Assembly: GCF_947172395.1 (NCBI RefSeq)
Contig: NC_069108.1
Coordinates: 4,255,501 to 4,319,500 of the forward strand
Origin: Bicyclus anynana
Lineage: Eukaryota; Arthropoda; Insecta; Lepidoptera; Nymphalidae
DNA length: 64,000 nt
Direction: 5' to 3'
Part shown: piece by piece, positions 44,121 through 54,180 of the stretch
Layout: every line of letters starts with the position of its first letter
Position numbering within the stretch: the first letter of the stretch is position 1
The notes under the pieces: generated by a model
Told to the model about the DNA's origin: nothing
The model's database searches: none
The model's input: only the letters and a program-made list of their open reading frames with translations
Program-made: the position numbers and the translations under genes

Positions 44121-44502
44121 AGCGAGCGGTCAGTCAAAGCGGGCGAAAAGAACTGGCGACTGGCAAGCGCACGTGCAGTGTGTCCCTCCCGCCCACCCCT
44201 CCTTCCCAGCTTGTGCGACGCATTCGGTTTCAAGATCCGACAAAAAACCGAATCTACCCCTGCGTGTATCGTATGAACGCATCTATTGAATGCCCTATAC
44301 CACTGTATCGGATCTGCATTTTGCAGTATCGCCGGATCGGTTTGTAGTCGCAAAATCGGATGTCAACTTCAGCAAGATTCGGCTTTTTTGTCGTGTCTTG
44401 AAACCGAATGCATGTGTGAACTCCTTCATTGAAATACTTATGCCACTAAACCCAATCCTGCAAAAAACCGATTCGGTAGCACGCCGTGTGAACGTGGCGT
44501 TA

Positions 44503-44698
44503 GGCTGCGTATAATCTGCAGTATCACTTTCTCCAGAGAAATTACTTTGTCAGATATTCTTAAAAGATTAAATACAGTCTGCATTTGTGCTCCAGTAAGA
44601 GAATAAGAAAGTTCTAGAACATCTTCTATACTAGCTGCTCTAGTCAACTCATACACATGATTAAATAAGCTGTTATGGTTATGAGTGGTCTCATTTCT
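44503..44698 (-). pseudogene. unidentified reading frame, upstream part
   Basis: Minus-strand frame with HNHNSLFNHVYELTRAASIE, DVLELSYSLTGAQMQTVFNL and LLRISDKVISLEKVILQII, continuing in frame to 41612 across the Harbinger insertion. On the upstream side it stops at an LTR (44699), so that insertion cut it too. Family unknown. Confidence 0.35.
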
Positions 44699-44827
44699 GT
44701 TATAGAATAAGTTTCTATACTAAGTTTATTTTTTATTAGTTTGTATTTCGACATCTGTCAAATGGAATTATAAGAAAACAAAGGATTAAATAAACAGTCT
44801 TATATCACGCAATGGTCTTTTACTACA
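44699..44827 (+). repeat. short LTR, plus orientation
   Basis: About 129 bp, TGTTATAGAATAAG ... CTTTTACTACA, with TG...CA ends. An almost identical LTR lies in the opposite orientation at 49104-49233, so the two form a large inverted pair rather than the usual direct pair. Confidence 0.85.
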
Positions 44828-45121
44828 TGTAGTTCGGTGGCTAGCAATTCACATCCTCCTCCTTCTTTGGGGGAGAAGGAAGATAGTGATGATAGTGCTT
44901 ATCATTTAAATGTATTCGCTGATGCTGAAGAGTATCCCAGAGAGGAGCTTGGGGTTGACCAAGAAACTGATAGTGAGTCGTCGGAGAAAGCGAAACGTAG
45001 GCCAGCTGCTAATAGGGCTCGTGAGCAGTTAGCTTTATATTTTAAGAAAAAATAGTGTTAATGTTAATTTAAATATTTTTGTTATTTTTCTTTAAGGGAA
45101 AGATGTTATAGAATAAGTTTC
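44828..45121 (+). pseudogene. 3' end of an LTR retroelement (polyprotein tail, polypurine tract, LTR start)
   Basis: The plus frame to 45055 is an acidic, Ser/Asp/Glu-rich tail (SLGEKEDSDDSAYHLNVFAD ... REQLALYFKKK). After it comes a polypurine tract (AAGGGAAAGA, 45094-45103) immediately followed by the first 18 bases of the same LTR (45104-45121). There the LTR breaks off and gag/protease sequence begins on the other strand. No primer-binding site follows the LTR at 44827, so most internal sequence is deleted. Confidence 0.65.
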
Positions 45122-45640
45122 AGCTCGTAGGTCACAGTGTTTTAAATCATTTGTAGAATATCCTAATCTTTCAAAAGTCTTAAGCGATAATATATTTAAG
45201 TCCGACCCAGAATCTAACTTAAAGTTTTCTGACATACCGTTTTTACATAAAAACAATGTTTCAAACCACTTACTGTCTTTACATTTATCACCATTCAAGA
45301 CAGATACGTATAATGGATCATTGATAGTTATTTCCTCGTTCACTTCAAGCACTTTTTTATTAGCTCTCACGCAACACTTTTTAAAATGACCCCTCTGGAA
45401 ACACCGAAAGCACGTCGCGAATCTAGCTGGACACCGATCTTGGTCATTATGACCAATACCGCACGACACGCACTTTACATCACTATACGCGCTCAGCCGA
45501 GCATCGAACCGACGACCCGGCTCATCGTTGTACATGCGGCGCGCAGCGCTGGGCCCGGCGCCCCGGCCGCTCGAGCCGGCTGCCCCGCCCGGCGCGCGCG
45601 CTCGCGCCCTGTACACTGCATCCACCGCCGCGCCGGCCGT
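45122..45640 (-). pseudogene. LTR-retroelement gag/protease segment (downstream part)
   Basis: Minus-strand frame with two zinc knuckles (CVSCGIGHNDQDRC and CFRCFQRGHFKKCC) and then FKLDSGSDLNIL, the retropepsin active-site type motif. A GC-rich, Arg/Ala/Gly-rich stretch precedes the knuckles. It continues, across Harbinger element 2, the gag at 48516-49036. It stops at the inverted junction at 45121; reverse transcriptase and integrase are absent. Confidence 0.75.
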
Positions 45641-45814
45641 ATAGGGCTTGTACACAAAACTGCGATGCGACGCGATGCGAATTCGCAACGCAAAAAATTA
45701 CGACACGAATTGCTGCGATGCGATTTCGTGCGGCAAGGCGTCTCTCAGGGCGACCATTTCTTCGACGACCGTTAACCGTACTAAACGTATTTTAAATTGA
45801 AAACAGGTCGTGAC

Positions 45815-47920
45815 ATGGATCGTAAAAAGAAGTGTGCACTTTTATTATTGCTTAGGAGATACAGGAAAAAGAAACAAAGAAGATTTTGGGTTCATCCATT
45901 TATTACTATTATGAATCCCGTTGGAAACTATTTTCTTCTAAAATATAAAGCTTTGAAAACCGACGAAAAAAAATTTTTCGAGTATTTTAGAATGAGCATA
46001 TTTTCATTCGAAGAGCTTTTAAGTTTATTATCACCATATCTTCAGAAACAATCGTACAAGGGGAGAATTCCTGTTATGCCTCTGGAAATGATTGGCCTCA
46101 CTATCCGGTAAGTAAAGTAAAACAATAATTGTTTACATTAGTTTTTATTGAGAAAAGAGTTTTTAAAATATTACAATTCATAAAATTTACGAAAAATCAA
46201 AGTCTTCTTCAGTTGAAAGTGTGCTTAATATGCTTGAGTTAGAAAAATCATTACTGGGTGAATCAATTTGATCTGGTATGTTAGATGACTGTGGACGTAT
46301 CAGTGGCGTTTGTTGAGATGTCGCAAAATGTTGAGTTTGATAGCCACCCTGGTAGTTGCTATTCGGATAGTAGTAGCCATGAGGTTGATGCAATTCTGTT
46401 AAAATTTGAAGAACTCTGCTCTGAAAGATTAGAGTTTTATTGTCATCTAATCTTTCAAGTGATGGTAGAATACCTTTAAAAAAAGATATGTGTCTATTCT
46501 CAGGTTCCTTTAAAATCTTTACAATATCATCTTCAAAATTATTAACCATCTTTCGTTTTGGTGGCTGCCTTTGGTAACGTGTTTTAGATGTACCTTCTTG
46601 ATTATCCTGCTCATTTTCTGAATCATTTATACTAGTAGTGGTCTCATTTTGCAAATTTTTCTTAAGAAATTGTAATTGTTTGTACAGATGGTATTCTTTT
46701 ATATTTTTGGATGCAGACCCTGACCTACTTGCATCTTTGAGTTTCTTTTCATATTTATTAAAGGTATCCTTAATCCCCCTCCATCTTTGTATTACTGAAT
46801 TTCCTGAAAAAAAAAAAATAGACAATATTTAATTTATTCATTTATTTATTAATCTTTATTATTCATCAAATACCAATTGTACAGAATAGGCGAACTTAAC
46901 GCTAGAAGCGTTGTCTACCAATTAAATAAATTAAAATAATTTATGTATGTTTATGTCGTTTTAGGTTAGTGTTCTTTACTTTTCAAGTATGTTATATAAA
47001 TTAACTTTTTTTTCTATTTATGTTACAGATTCCTAGCGACCGGAAATGAAATCAGAAATATACATTTAGATTATTATCGAGGAATAAGTACAGTTGCTAA
47101 GATAATACGAGTAGTTTGTAATGCAATATGGAAATTTTGTTTAAATGCAAACATACCAAAAATAACACAACAGCTGTTTGAAGAAATAGCTGCGGACTTT
47201 AACAAGAAAGCCAACTTCCCTAACTGTATTGGAGCCGTTGATGGGAAACATATTCGTGTTCGTAGTCCCCCAAAAAGTGGATCACTTTTTTTTAATTACA
47301 AGGGCTACAATTCAATAGTTTTGTTGGCTATTGTGGACTCGAAATACAGATTCATCTATGTGGACATAGGCGCATATGGAAAGGAAAGTGACTCCACTAT
47401 TTTCCACAACACGAAACTGTACGACTTACTGATGAGAGGTGATTTGCCTACACCAACATCAAGGCCGTTACCGGGCTTTCAAGAACCGGTTCCTTTTGTT
47501 TTTGTCGGAGACGAAGCTTTTTCTATTTCGAATAATGTCATGCGTCCTTATTCTGGCAAGCATTTGTCTGTTAAACAAAGAGTATTCAACTACCGTTTGA
47601 GTAGGGCAAGAAGATATGTCGAGTGTACTTTCGGCATACTGGCCAATAAGTGGCGAATATTTCACCGGCCCATTAACGTTTCATATGATTTTGCAATAGA
47701 TATTGTTAAGGCTTGTTGCATACTACATAACTTTGTAATTAACCGTGATGAATTAGACACCCCTATTGAAATGATCATAGATAATTCCGAACTACAACCA
47801 CTTCAACAAGGGTTGAATGTAGGTAGTCAGGTGGTAAGTGCAAATATAATTAGAAACGAATATTCGGATTACTTTACTAGTGAAGTTGGAGCATTAAGCT
47901 GGCAACTAAAACTAATTTAA
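45815..47920 (+). CDS. PIF/Harbinger transposase, element 2
   Basis: Exons 45815-46107 and 47029-47920 join at ATC-CG/A with GTAAGT and TTACAG borders, giving 394 residues with no stop. Catalytic triad context: GAVDGKHIRVRSPPKSGS (first Asp), FVFVGDEAFSISNNVMRPYS (second Asp), RRYVECTFGILANKWRIF (Glu). The N-terminus is very basic (MDRKKKCALLLLLRRYRKKK). The second-exon frame extends well upstream of the first ATG-like codon at 47321, so the shorter open frame is only part of the protein. Closest relative in the window is the element 1 transposase. Confidence 0.9.
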
Positions 47921-48331
47921 GAATATACAATGCGGCTTGCATTGTTGCTCGCGTTCTAGGTAATAAGTCAATACAACAGGTACAAAAGGATCACATCGTA
48001 AAACATTAAAGTAGCTCGCTGTCGACGCCTAAACATTTGTAAACAATTTAAAGAATATTTTTTGTGCTTATATGAATAGAATGTTTGATTTGTAGGTAGT
48101 TTTAGTAAAAAGTAAAAAGAAGTTTTACTTAATAAATGTATTTGTGTACTTACCAAGTTTAGTTTTTTCATTGTTTTCTTTTTCCTCGAAATTTGGAAAT
48201 AAACTTTTACACACGTCCTTCCAAGCATCTTGTTTAATGAATTTGTTTTTATAATCTTCATTACTAGTATCCCAAAGAACAGGGCGCTCCTCGATCAGTG
48301 ATATTAAAAAATCAACGTCGTATTCTGTCAT
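46187..48331 (-). CDS. MADF-BESS accessory DNA-binding protein, element 2
   Basis: Exons 48154-48331 and 46187-46803 join with GTAAGT/CAG borders in phase, giving 264 residues from MTEYDVDFLISLIEERPVLW; an in-frame ATG eight codons upstream is possible. The MADF domain continues in exon 2 with NSVIQRWRGIKDTFNKYEKK and EYHLYKQLQFLKK. A BESS-like motif follows, ISFFKGILPSLERLDDNKTL and FQSRVLQIL. The C-terminus is Ser/Asn/Gln-rich. Transposase exon 2 lies inside its intron, as in element 1. Confidence 0.85.
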
Positions 48332-48515
48332 TTTTAAAGTACACGTCTTGCCCACACGCTGTCCCAGAGCGAACTAAAAATGGCGTCAACAAGTGTGACG
48401 CAACATCGCAGGAATGCGCGATGCGAATCAATTCGCAAGTTCTTGCGATGCGTAGAGGGAGCTCGCAGATTTTTGCGATGCGACGTCGCATCGCAGTTTT
48501 GTGTACAAGCCCATA

Positions 48516-49036
48516 CTCTGCAGTTTTAGCGACTTCAATTTGCTTGCCCTCCGTCAGTGATATTTCATTTGCGTGACAAATCTTTATAGCCTTCTCCAAG
48601 GTCAAGTCATCCGTTCTGAGCAATCTATCTCTCACTGTACTGTCACAAATACCACACACGATCCGGTCTCTTATCAATCCGTCTTCCAGGTGCTCGAACT
48701 CACAGCGTTGAGCTAGTAGTCGCAAACCTTGTAAAAAAACGATATCTGGACATGGTCGTATTTTGCTTAATGCAAAAATGTTCATTAAACTTCGCTACCA
48801 ATACCTCTATGTCATCTTGACTTTCTTTTTCTATAAATTTGAAGGTTGAATATATATCGTATCCATCAGGTCCTACAAGATTAATTAGTAGACTCGCCTG
48901 GACATCTGCACTTTCTTTGTGAACCCCTGATGCCTTTAAAAATACATTGAACTGCCTGTACCATTTACGCCACGCGTCTGCTCGGCTCACCGGACCGCCT
49001 TCCAACACTAGTTCCGCTGGAGGCCTCGCGTGTTCC
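48516..49036 (-). pseudogene. LTR-retroelement gag, upstream part
   Basis: Starts at MEHARPPAELVLEGG (ATG at 49036). It has the usual Ty3-like gag text: AWRKWYRQFNVFLKASGVH, LVGPDGYDIYSTFKF, then, after a frameshift and small deletion near 48700-48740, LIRDRIVCGICDSTVRDRLL and TLEKAIKICHANE. The reading resumes at 45640 beyond Harbinger element 2. The primer-binding-site-like TGGTGACAGCGGTGGGATCC lies between gag and the LTR. Confidence 0.75.
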
Positions 49037-49103
49037 ATATTTGCATTAGTATACAAACATCCGTAAATAAATTAACTCGGTTTGGATCCCACCGCTGTCA
49101 CCA

Positions 49104-49233
49104 TGTAGTAAAAGACCATTGCGTGATATAAGACTGTTTATTTAATCCTTTGTTTTCTTACAATTCCATTTGACAGATGTCGAAATACAAACTAATAAAA
49201 AATAAACTTAGTATAGAAACTTATTCTATAACA
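49104..49233 (-). repeat. short LTR, minus orientation
   Basis: 130 bp, the inverted counterpart of 44699-44827. On the minus strand it reads TGTTATAG...ACTACA and is followed at once by TGGTGACAGCGG, so it is the 5' LTR of the gag at 48516-49036. Confidence 0.85.
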
Positions 49234-49505
49234 TGGTCTAGGTCAGATCCTAAACCCTCCTTTATAAAAGTATCCCAGTTATCTTCAATAGTTTTTATTC
49301 CTGCTTCAATATCCTTTTCTTATTCGGGTTAAGACCCTACACCGAAGGACCCACGTACAACAGCCAATCACATGGCCAAGTGCGGAAACGGCCCAGAAGG
49401 AAGAAGTCCCGTAGACGCGGCGCTAACGTCTTAATGGCGCTCATTGTCATTTGGTAATGGCGGTCTTATTGTCCTTTGTGTAAGGCACTGTCAATTTTAG
49501 TTTAG
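49234..49505. repeat. LTR-like and repeat debris
   Basis: 49250-49335 parallels 37540-37620 and 39340-39400 (AAAGTATCCCAGTT, TAATATCCTTTT, GGGTTAAGACCC). 49390-49505, on the minus strand, parallels 37755-37875 (GCGGCT-AAACCT-AACTAAAA, ACCAAATGACAAT, TAAGACGTTAGCG). The second part probably is LTR of the adjoining BEL-like element. No gene. Confidence 0.45.
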
Positions 49506-49508
49506 GTT

Positions 49509-49883
49509 TCAGCCGCGGGACTTCTTTCCTGGTGAATCTGAAACCAAACTTTGTAGTGGCCGAACACGGCGCAAGGGCGATGAGTCCAAGGCGTTGAGCT
49601 TGGCCTCACGCGCCAGCCTGCGATCTGCCTCAAGTAGCCCATCGCAGAGCTCTTCCAGCTGCTCCAGATCCTTGCAACTGGACTCCAAAATCCCTGCATC
49701 AACGCCGTCCATGCCGAGTAGCGCCCGGTACGCTTCCTCGGCAGCGCACAGCCTCGACGACAGCTGCAAACACCTCTGCCTTAGGCTCTCCACGCGGTCG
49801 TCACGGCCTATCAATGTGTGGGCTGCTGCAGCCCACCTTAGCTCCGCCGCGATCCTTATTGATAATTCGCGCTGAGTCGGCAT
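49509..49883 (-). pseudogene. BEL/Pao-like gag, N-terminal fragment
   Basis: 124 codons starting MPTQRELSIRIAAELRWAAA, rich in Leu, Arg and Glu with coiled-coil character (VESLRQRCLQLSSRLCAAEE). About 300 bp upstream on the minus strand is TGGTAGCAGAGCGTGG (50175-50190), the primer-binding-site type typical of BEL/Pao elements. The frame ends at a stop next to LTR-like sequence, so protease and polymerase are missing. Assignment rests mainly on the primer site. Confidence 0.5.
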
Positions 49884-50239
49884 CTCACGAAGCTGTCGAA
49901 TCCTATAAACAACAAAAAAAATTAATGTTAACCAACACGGTTAACCAACAAAATATTATTAATACAAACAAAACACTATTAATTAATCAATTAAATACTA
50001 ATCCAACCCAGGAATATCAAAACGCAAACAAAATAAAAAAAAATATTAAACAAAAGACAAACAAATATTTCAAGTATCATGGGTTGGTTAGGTCGCGCTA
50101 TAGTATCCTACAACAACAATTAATTCATTCTAATCCTACAATCTACGTGGTCAGCTAGACCAACCGATCGCAAACCACGCTCTGCTACCAAATCGCGGGA
50201 CTTCGTTCTATACTAAAATTTCAGTAACTATGACATGCT
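49884..50239 (-). other. BEL/Pao-like leader and primer-binding site
   Basis: AT-rich leader between gag and the primer-binding-site-like sequence at 50175-50190. Just beyond, a short LTR end (GAACGAAGTCCCGCG on the minus strand) remains before the pogo-like remnant. Confidence 0.45.
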
Positions 50240-50850
50240 TAACAAATGATCACAGGATTGCTATCTACAGGATCAGGGTTTTGTGCATTGGTTTCATTAG
50301 ATGGTGTTATAGGAATGCTATCTCCAGTGTCAGGATTTCGATTTTGAGGTCGTTACAAAAGACGGCGAAAAGTCAATTTCTTGGAGTAAATTACGATTAA
50401 AGGGATAAGTACCAGTTTCGCTGGAACCTGCCTGAAATACTTGTCTGAAAGCCATAGGCATAGCAGTCCGATGATACCTGGTATGTCGTAAATATACATT
50501 TTCTTGGGTGACATCGCATCTATCCGTCACATGGAGTATTTTTAGCCTTTTTCAATGGTCCAAAGAAGGATCGGTCTAATGGCTGTATTTCGTGCGAGCA
50601 GTGCAGAGGAAATGACAGCACAGTGGTGTCATTTAGTATTCTTCTATATATTTCATATGGATATGAGAATAATAATTGTCCAGAATTAATAAGGCTTTAT
50701 GTGCTAGATGGGAAGCAATGGAAATTTTTATTAGAAATGTTCTATAAATACTAAAAATTACTCATCCTGCATCCATCCTGAAGGATGCAGTTCCATTTGA
50801 TCCTACAGGCCCGTCGCAATGTAAAAAAGGAGGACTGCGTTTCCTAAGGC
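50240..50850 (-). pseudogene. pogo-like (DDE_1) transposase remnant
   Basis: Broken minus-strand frames give, in order, a GTASF-like segment, ALLILDNYYSHIH (the Asp-Asn motif of DDE_1), PLDRSFFGPLKK-like text, AMPMAFRQVFQAGSSETGTY and PFNRNLLQEIDFSPSFVT. The last is the typical GF-x-x-x-GI-x-PFN ... F-x-PS ending of pogo/Tigger/jerky-type transposases. Several stops and shifts. A piece of the last motif recurs at about 51890-52010. Confidence 0.7.
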
Positions 50851-51425
50851 ATTTAATGTACAAGCAACTGCGAGTGGTACTAGTATTTATAAATTACAAA
50901 AAAATGATTGGTGTGGAGGGAAGAATATCAATGTATTAGGTAACCCTGAGTTTACTAGTTTCTAATATTTTTTTAAACACTTTGGTTTTTTTTCGGTCTC
51001 TGAGCTTTCTTTATGTTATTAAAAATTGCAATTTTCTGCTACTTTTCTTATAGCTGTAAAGACCGAGTCAAAATTCATCTTCTTGAACTCGTCTGTTCAA
51101 ATGGAACTCACTGGTTACCTTATTCTGCTTCGGTCTGAAGTAATAGTCGAATATCTAAATGACGTCATCCACTAATGCTTTTGGTTTTTGGTTTTGGTTT
51201 GGTCTTCAGCATATTGAGATATAAATCAAGGACCTACCACGCAATGTAATTTAGCAGCATGGCTGCCTTTCTAATATCAGTTTCATACCTCGCTGCACAT
51301 ATAAAGATTTTGAATGAATTTTTGAATTTGATCTATTCCGGGCAACACGAGTCCATGTCGTTGTGATTGCATTCCCCGGCAATCTGTATTGGACGCATAT
51401 TCTCTAATTATCGGGGTCCAAAAAA

Positions 51426-51845
51426 TTAAAAAAAAAATGTCTGTCGCGCGCCGTCAAGTAATGGATCAAGCCTGCTCATTTTGTGTTCCTCTTTTAATAT
51501 ATGCGATACGCAATTACTCCATTTTTCTGATGTGACATTGTTTATACCTTCTATAAATAGGTTTTCAACGTCGTCTGGTTTGCATGCCGTATTATTTTTC
51601 GTCACGTGCGTTTTTACCTGGGCACACACTATTTCTATGGGGTTAAGCCCGCAATGGTATGGGGGCCGATTTAAAACAGTGACACCGTGTCGTGCGGCCA
51701 TCTCATCGACTGCGTATCTATTGTATTCTACATTATTAGGAACAAGTTCTAAAAGAGTTGTTTTCACCATATTGTCTTTGAAAGGAATAATATTCTCCAG
51801 TCTTCGTCCACAGCTGACTTGCATGTGATGAGCGTGCGCTGCCAT
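51426..51845 (-). pseudogene. Tc1/mariner-type transposase C-terminal fragment, copy A
   Basis: Minus-strand frame with YAVDEMAARHGVTVLNRPPY-HCGLNPIE, AQVKTHVTKNN and EKWSNCVSHILKEEHKM. The PPY-H-C-x-L-NPIE-x-x-x-AQVK pattern is the end of the DDE_3 domain, where the final catalytic acid is the Glu of NPIE. The N-terminal catalytic Asp residues are not present, so it is a fragment. Confidence 0.75.
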
Positions 51846-52289
51846 CTATCAGCACCTAGGAATGCTATCTTCAGTGTTAGGATTTAGTCGTTACAAAAGA
51901 CGGCGAAAAGTCAATTTCTTGGAATAAATTACGATTAAAGGGATAAGTAACAGTTACGCTGAAACCTGAATCAATGTTTACTTGTGTGAAAGCCACTGGC
52001 ATAGCACATTCTGCTTCGGTCTGAAGTAATAGTCGAATATCTCAATGACGTCATCCACTAATACTTTTGGTTTTTGGTTTTGGTTAGGTCTTCAGCATAT
52101 TGAGAAATAAATCAAGGAGTTGTGACCCACTGTAATTTAGCAGCATGACTGCCTTTTTAATATCAGTTTCATACCTCGCTGCACATATAAAGATTTTGAA
52201 TGAATTTTTAAATTTGATCTATTCCGGGCAACACGAGTCCATGTCCTTGTGATTGCATTCCCCGGCAATCTGTATTGGGTTCCTATTCT

Positions 52290-52730
52290 CTAATTATCCG
52301 GGTCCAAAAAATTAAAAAAAAATGTCTGTCGCGCGCCGTCAAGTAATGGATCAAGCCTGCTCATTTTGTGTTCCTCTTTTAATATATGCGATACGCAATT
52401 ACTCCATTTTTCTGATGTGACATTGTTTATACCTTCTATAAATAGGTTTTCAACGTCGTCTGGTTTGCATGCCGTATTATTTTTCGTCACGTGCGTTTTT
52501 ACCTGGGCACACACTATTTCTATGGGGTTAAGCCCGCAATGGTATGGGGGCCGATTTAAAACAGTGACACCGTGTCGTGCGGCCATCTCATCGACTGCGT
52601 ATCTATTGTATTCTACATTATTAGGAACAAGTTCTAAAAGAGTTGTTTTCACCATATTGTCTTGGAAAGGAATAATATTCTCCAGTCTTCGTCTACAGCT
52701 GACTTGCATGTGATGAGCTCGCGCTTTCAT
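52290..52730 (-). pseudogene. Tc1/mariner-type transposase C-terminal fragment, copy B
   Basis: Nearly identical to copy A over the whole frame, differing at a few residues near the N-terminal side (MKARAHHMQVSCRRRLEN here). Its upstream edge, around 52690-52735, is the seed of the adjoining 119-bp tandem array. Confidence 0.75.
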
Positions 52731-52732
52731 CT

Positions 52733-53260
52733 ATCAGCACACTGGGTGTCAGTTTCGCCTGCGTTCTGCTTTGTATTCCAGTAGATCTATATAATATTGT
52801 CCAGTCTTTGTCCACAGCTGACTTGCATGTGATGAGCTCGCGCTTTCATCTATCAGCACACTGGGTGTCAGTTTCGCCTGCGTTCTGCTTTGTATTCCAG
52901 TAGATCTATATAATATTGTCCAGTCTTTGTCCACAGCTGATTTGCATGTGATGAGCTCGCGCTTTCATCTATCAGCACACTGGGTGTCAGTTTCGCCTGC
53001 GTTCTGCTTTGTATTCCAGTAGTTCTATATAATATTGTCCAGTCTTTGTCCACAGCTGACTTGCATGTGATGAGCTCGCGCTTTCATCTATCAGCACACT
53101 GGGTGTCAGTTTCGCCTGCGTTCTGCGTTGTATTCCAGTAGTTCTATATAATATTCTCCAGTCTTTGTCCACAGCTGACTTGCATGTGATGAGCGCGCGC
53201 TTCCATCTATCAGCACACTGGGTGTCAGTTTCGCCTGCGTTCTGCGTTGTATTCCAGTAG
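52733..53260. repeat. 119-bp tandem repeat, about 4.4 copies
   Basis: The marker ACTGGGTGTCAGTTTCGCCT recurs at 52741, 52860, 52979, 53098 and 53217, exactly 119 bp apart. Each unit includes CACAGCTGACTTGCATGTGA, a sequence also present at the N-terminal edge of Tc1-like copies A and B, so the array arose from the edge of that fragment. Later units drift (AGATCT to AGTTCT, CTTTG to CGTTG). The frames over it are chance. Confidence 0.95.
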
Positions 53261-53282
53261 TTCTTAGCCCTTGTTACAACTC

Positions 53283-53760
53283 CCGGCATACACAAGAGGT
53301 CGTTTATTTCGTAAATCCGTGGCGTCAGGTTCGGTGTCCTTTTCAGGATTGTAAAGAAGATGCATCCTGGGCGTAGTTTGCAGACCTTGAAGCTTCTGTC
53401 CAGTTCGAGTCGAAGCCCAGGGTGCGTAGCTCGTCTTCAATATCCGTGGGTTCTGCGTCGACAGACCCCCTAATCGCTACCTTCAGACGCCAAGTCTTGG
53501 GGCAGCGAGTAGGAGAACCAGGATATCTTCTGTTTTTTCTAGGACCGGTAGGCACCGTTGGATTAGCCAATACTCGATGACATCCATAGGCGTGAACTTA
53601 ATGCCCTTCCCAAAGGGTCGGACATTTAGAGCTCTGTTAAGCTTCGCTTTCAATTGCCGTAGATCGTGGACCCAATTCAGTAGCTACGCATGCGCTTTAT
53701 AAATAATCCATCTATTTCATACGTCATTTTGATACATAATGATAAAGTAAAAATAAATCA
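53283..53760 (-). pseudogene. jockey-like LINE ORF1 fragment
   Basis: Broken minus-strand frames include NVRPFGKGIKFTPMDVIEYW, ILANPTVPTGP-like text and RLKVAIRGSVDAEPTDIEDE-LRTLGF. The last is the PRE_C2HC pattern (I-R-G-...-I-x-x-E-L-x-x-L-G-F) of ORF1 nucleic-acid-binding proteins of jockey-clade LINEs. The zinc knuckles that should follow are not visible. Confidence 0.6.
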
Positions 53761-54180
53761 TTTATTTGTTTTACAGATTCCTGAGGATCCACAGTCGTTG
53801 GTACAAATAGAACAAGGGTTTAAATTTTTTTAAGATGTATAGGAATAGGACCAATAGATGGCATGGCGTTAAAACCCGGTGTGGCGGACGCTTAAATACT
53901 AAATCGCTCCGCAAATGAAATCGCGCCGCGCATGGCCGTACGCTATTTAATAAAATAAAGGCCGCCGCGTGAAGGCACATCGCCCCGCCGCCTGCAAGAT
54001 ACCGTTAGGTCGACCGCCGCGCCGCGTCGGCTGAGCGCGCGGCAGTGTTACCAACTCTCAAAAATATTTACCCCTAAAGTTCGTGTCAAAAACCCCTAAA
54101 ATCGCCATAATTATTGAGTTGTCCCCCTAAAAAATATATTAATTCTTTTTGAATTAGAAATAATATGCTGTAATATGGTA

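Larger units (their letters stand above)
41613..44499 (+). mobile_element. PIF/Harbinger element 1, complete, two genes
   Basis: Inverted termini: CGGTACGTTCACACGGAGAC at the left and ...CGCCGTGTGAACGTGGCG at the right, with TAA before and TTA after, an imperfect PIF-type three-base target. It contains a two-exon transposase (plus) and a two-exon MADF-BESS gene (minus). Motifs with AACCGAAT recur near both ends. Confidence 0.85.
45644..48512 (+). mobile_element. PIF/Harbinger element 2, complete, two genes
   Basis: Perfect inverted termini of about 29 bp starting GGGCTTGTACACAAAACTGC, flanked by ATA on both sides (45641-45643, 48513-48515). Subterminal GCGATGCGA motifs recur at both ends. 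The element is inserted in the gag frame of an LTR retroelement and carries the same interleaved gene pair as element 1, but the two are well diverged, so they are different families. Confidence 0.9.
51120..52735 (-). repeat. direct duplication of about 885 bp carrying Tc1-like and pogo-like scraps
   Basis: 51120-51845 and 52005-52735 are nearly identical (TTCTGCTTCGGTCTGAAGTA at both starts). A shorter upstream part, 51890-52005, is related to 50365-50465. So the region grew by direct duplication. Confidence 0.8.

Noticed and set aside
45386..45775. 129-codon plus-strand frame over the gag region
   Set aside because: Antisense shadow of the GC-rich gag segment that crosses the Harbinger 2 boundary.
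51481..51828. 115-codon plus-strand frames opposite the Tc1-like fragments (also 52366-52713)
   Set aside because: Antisense shadows of the transposase frame with identical limits in both duplicated copies.
52749..53295. Minus-strand frames repeated every 119 bp
   Set aside because: The period is not a multiple of three, so the frames change between units; they are products of the tandem repeat.
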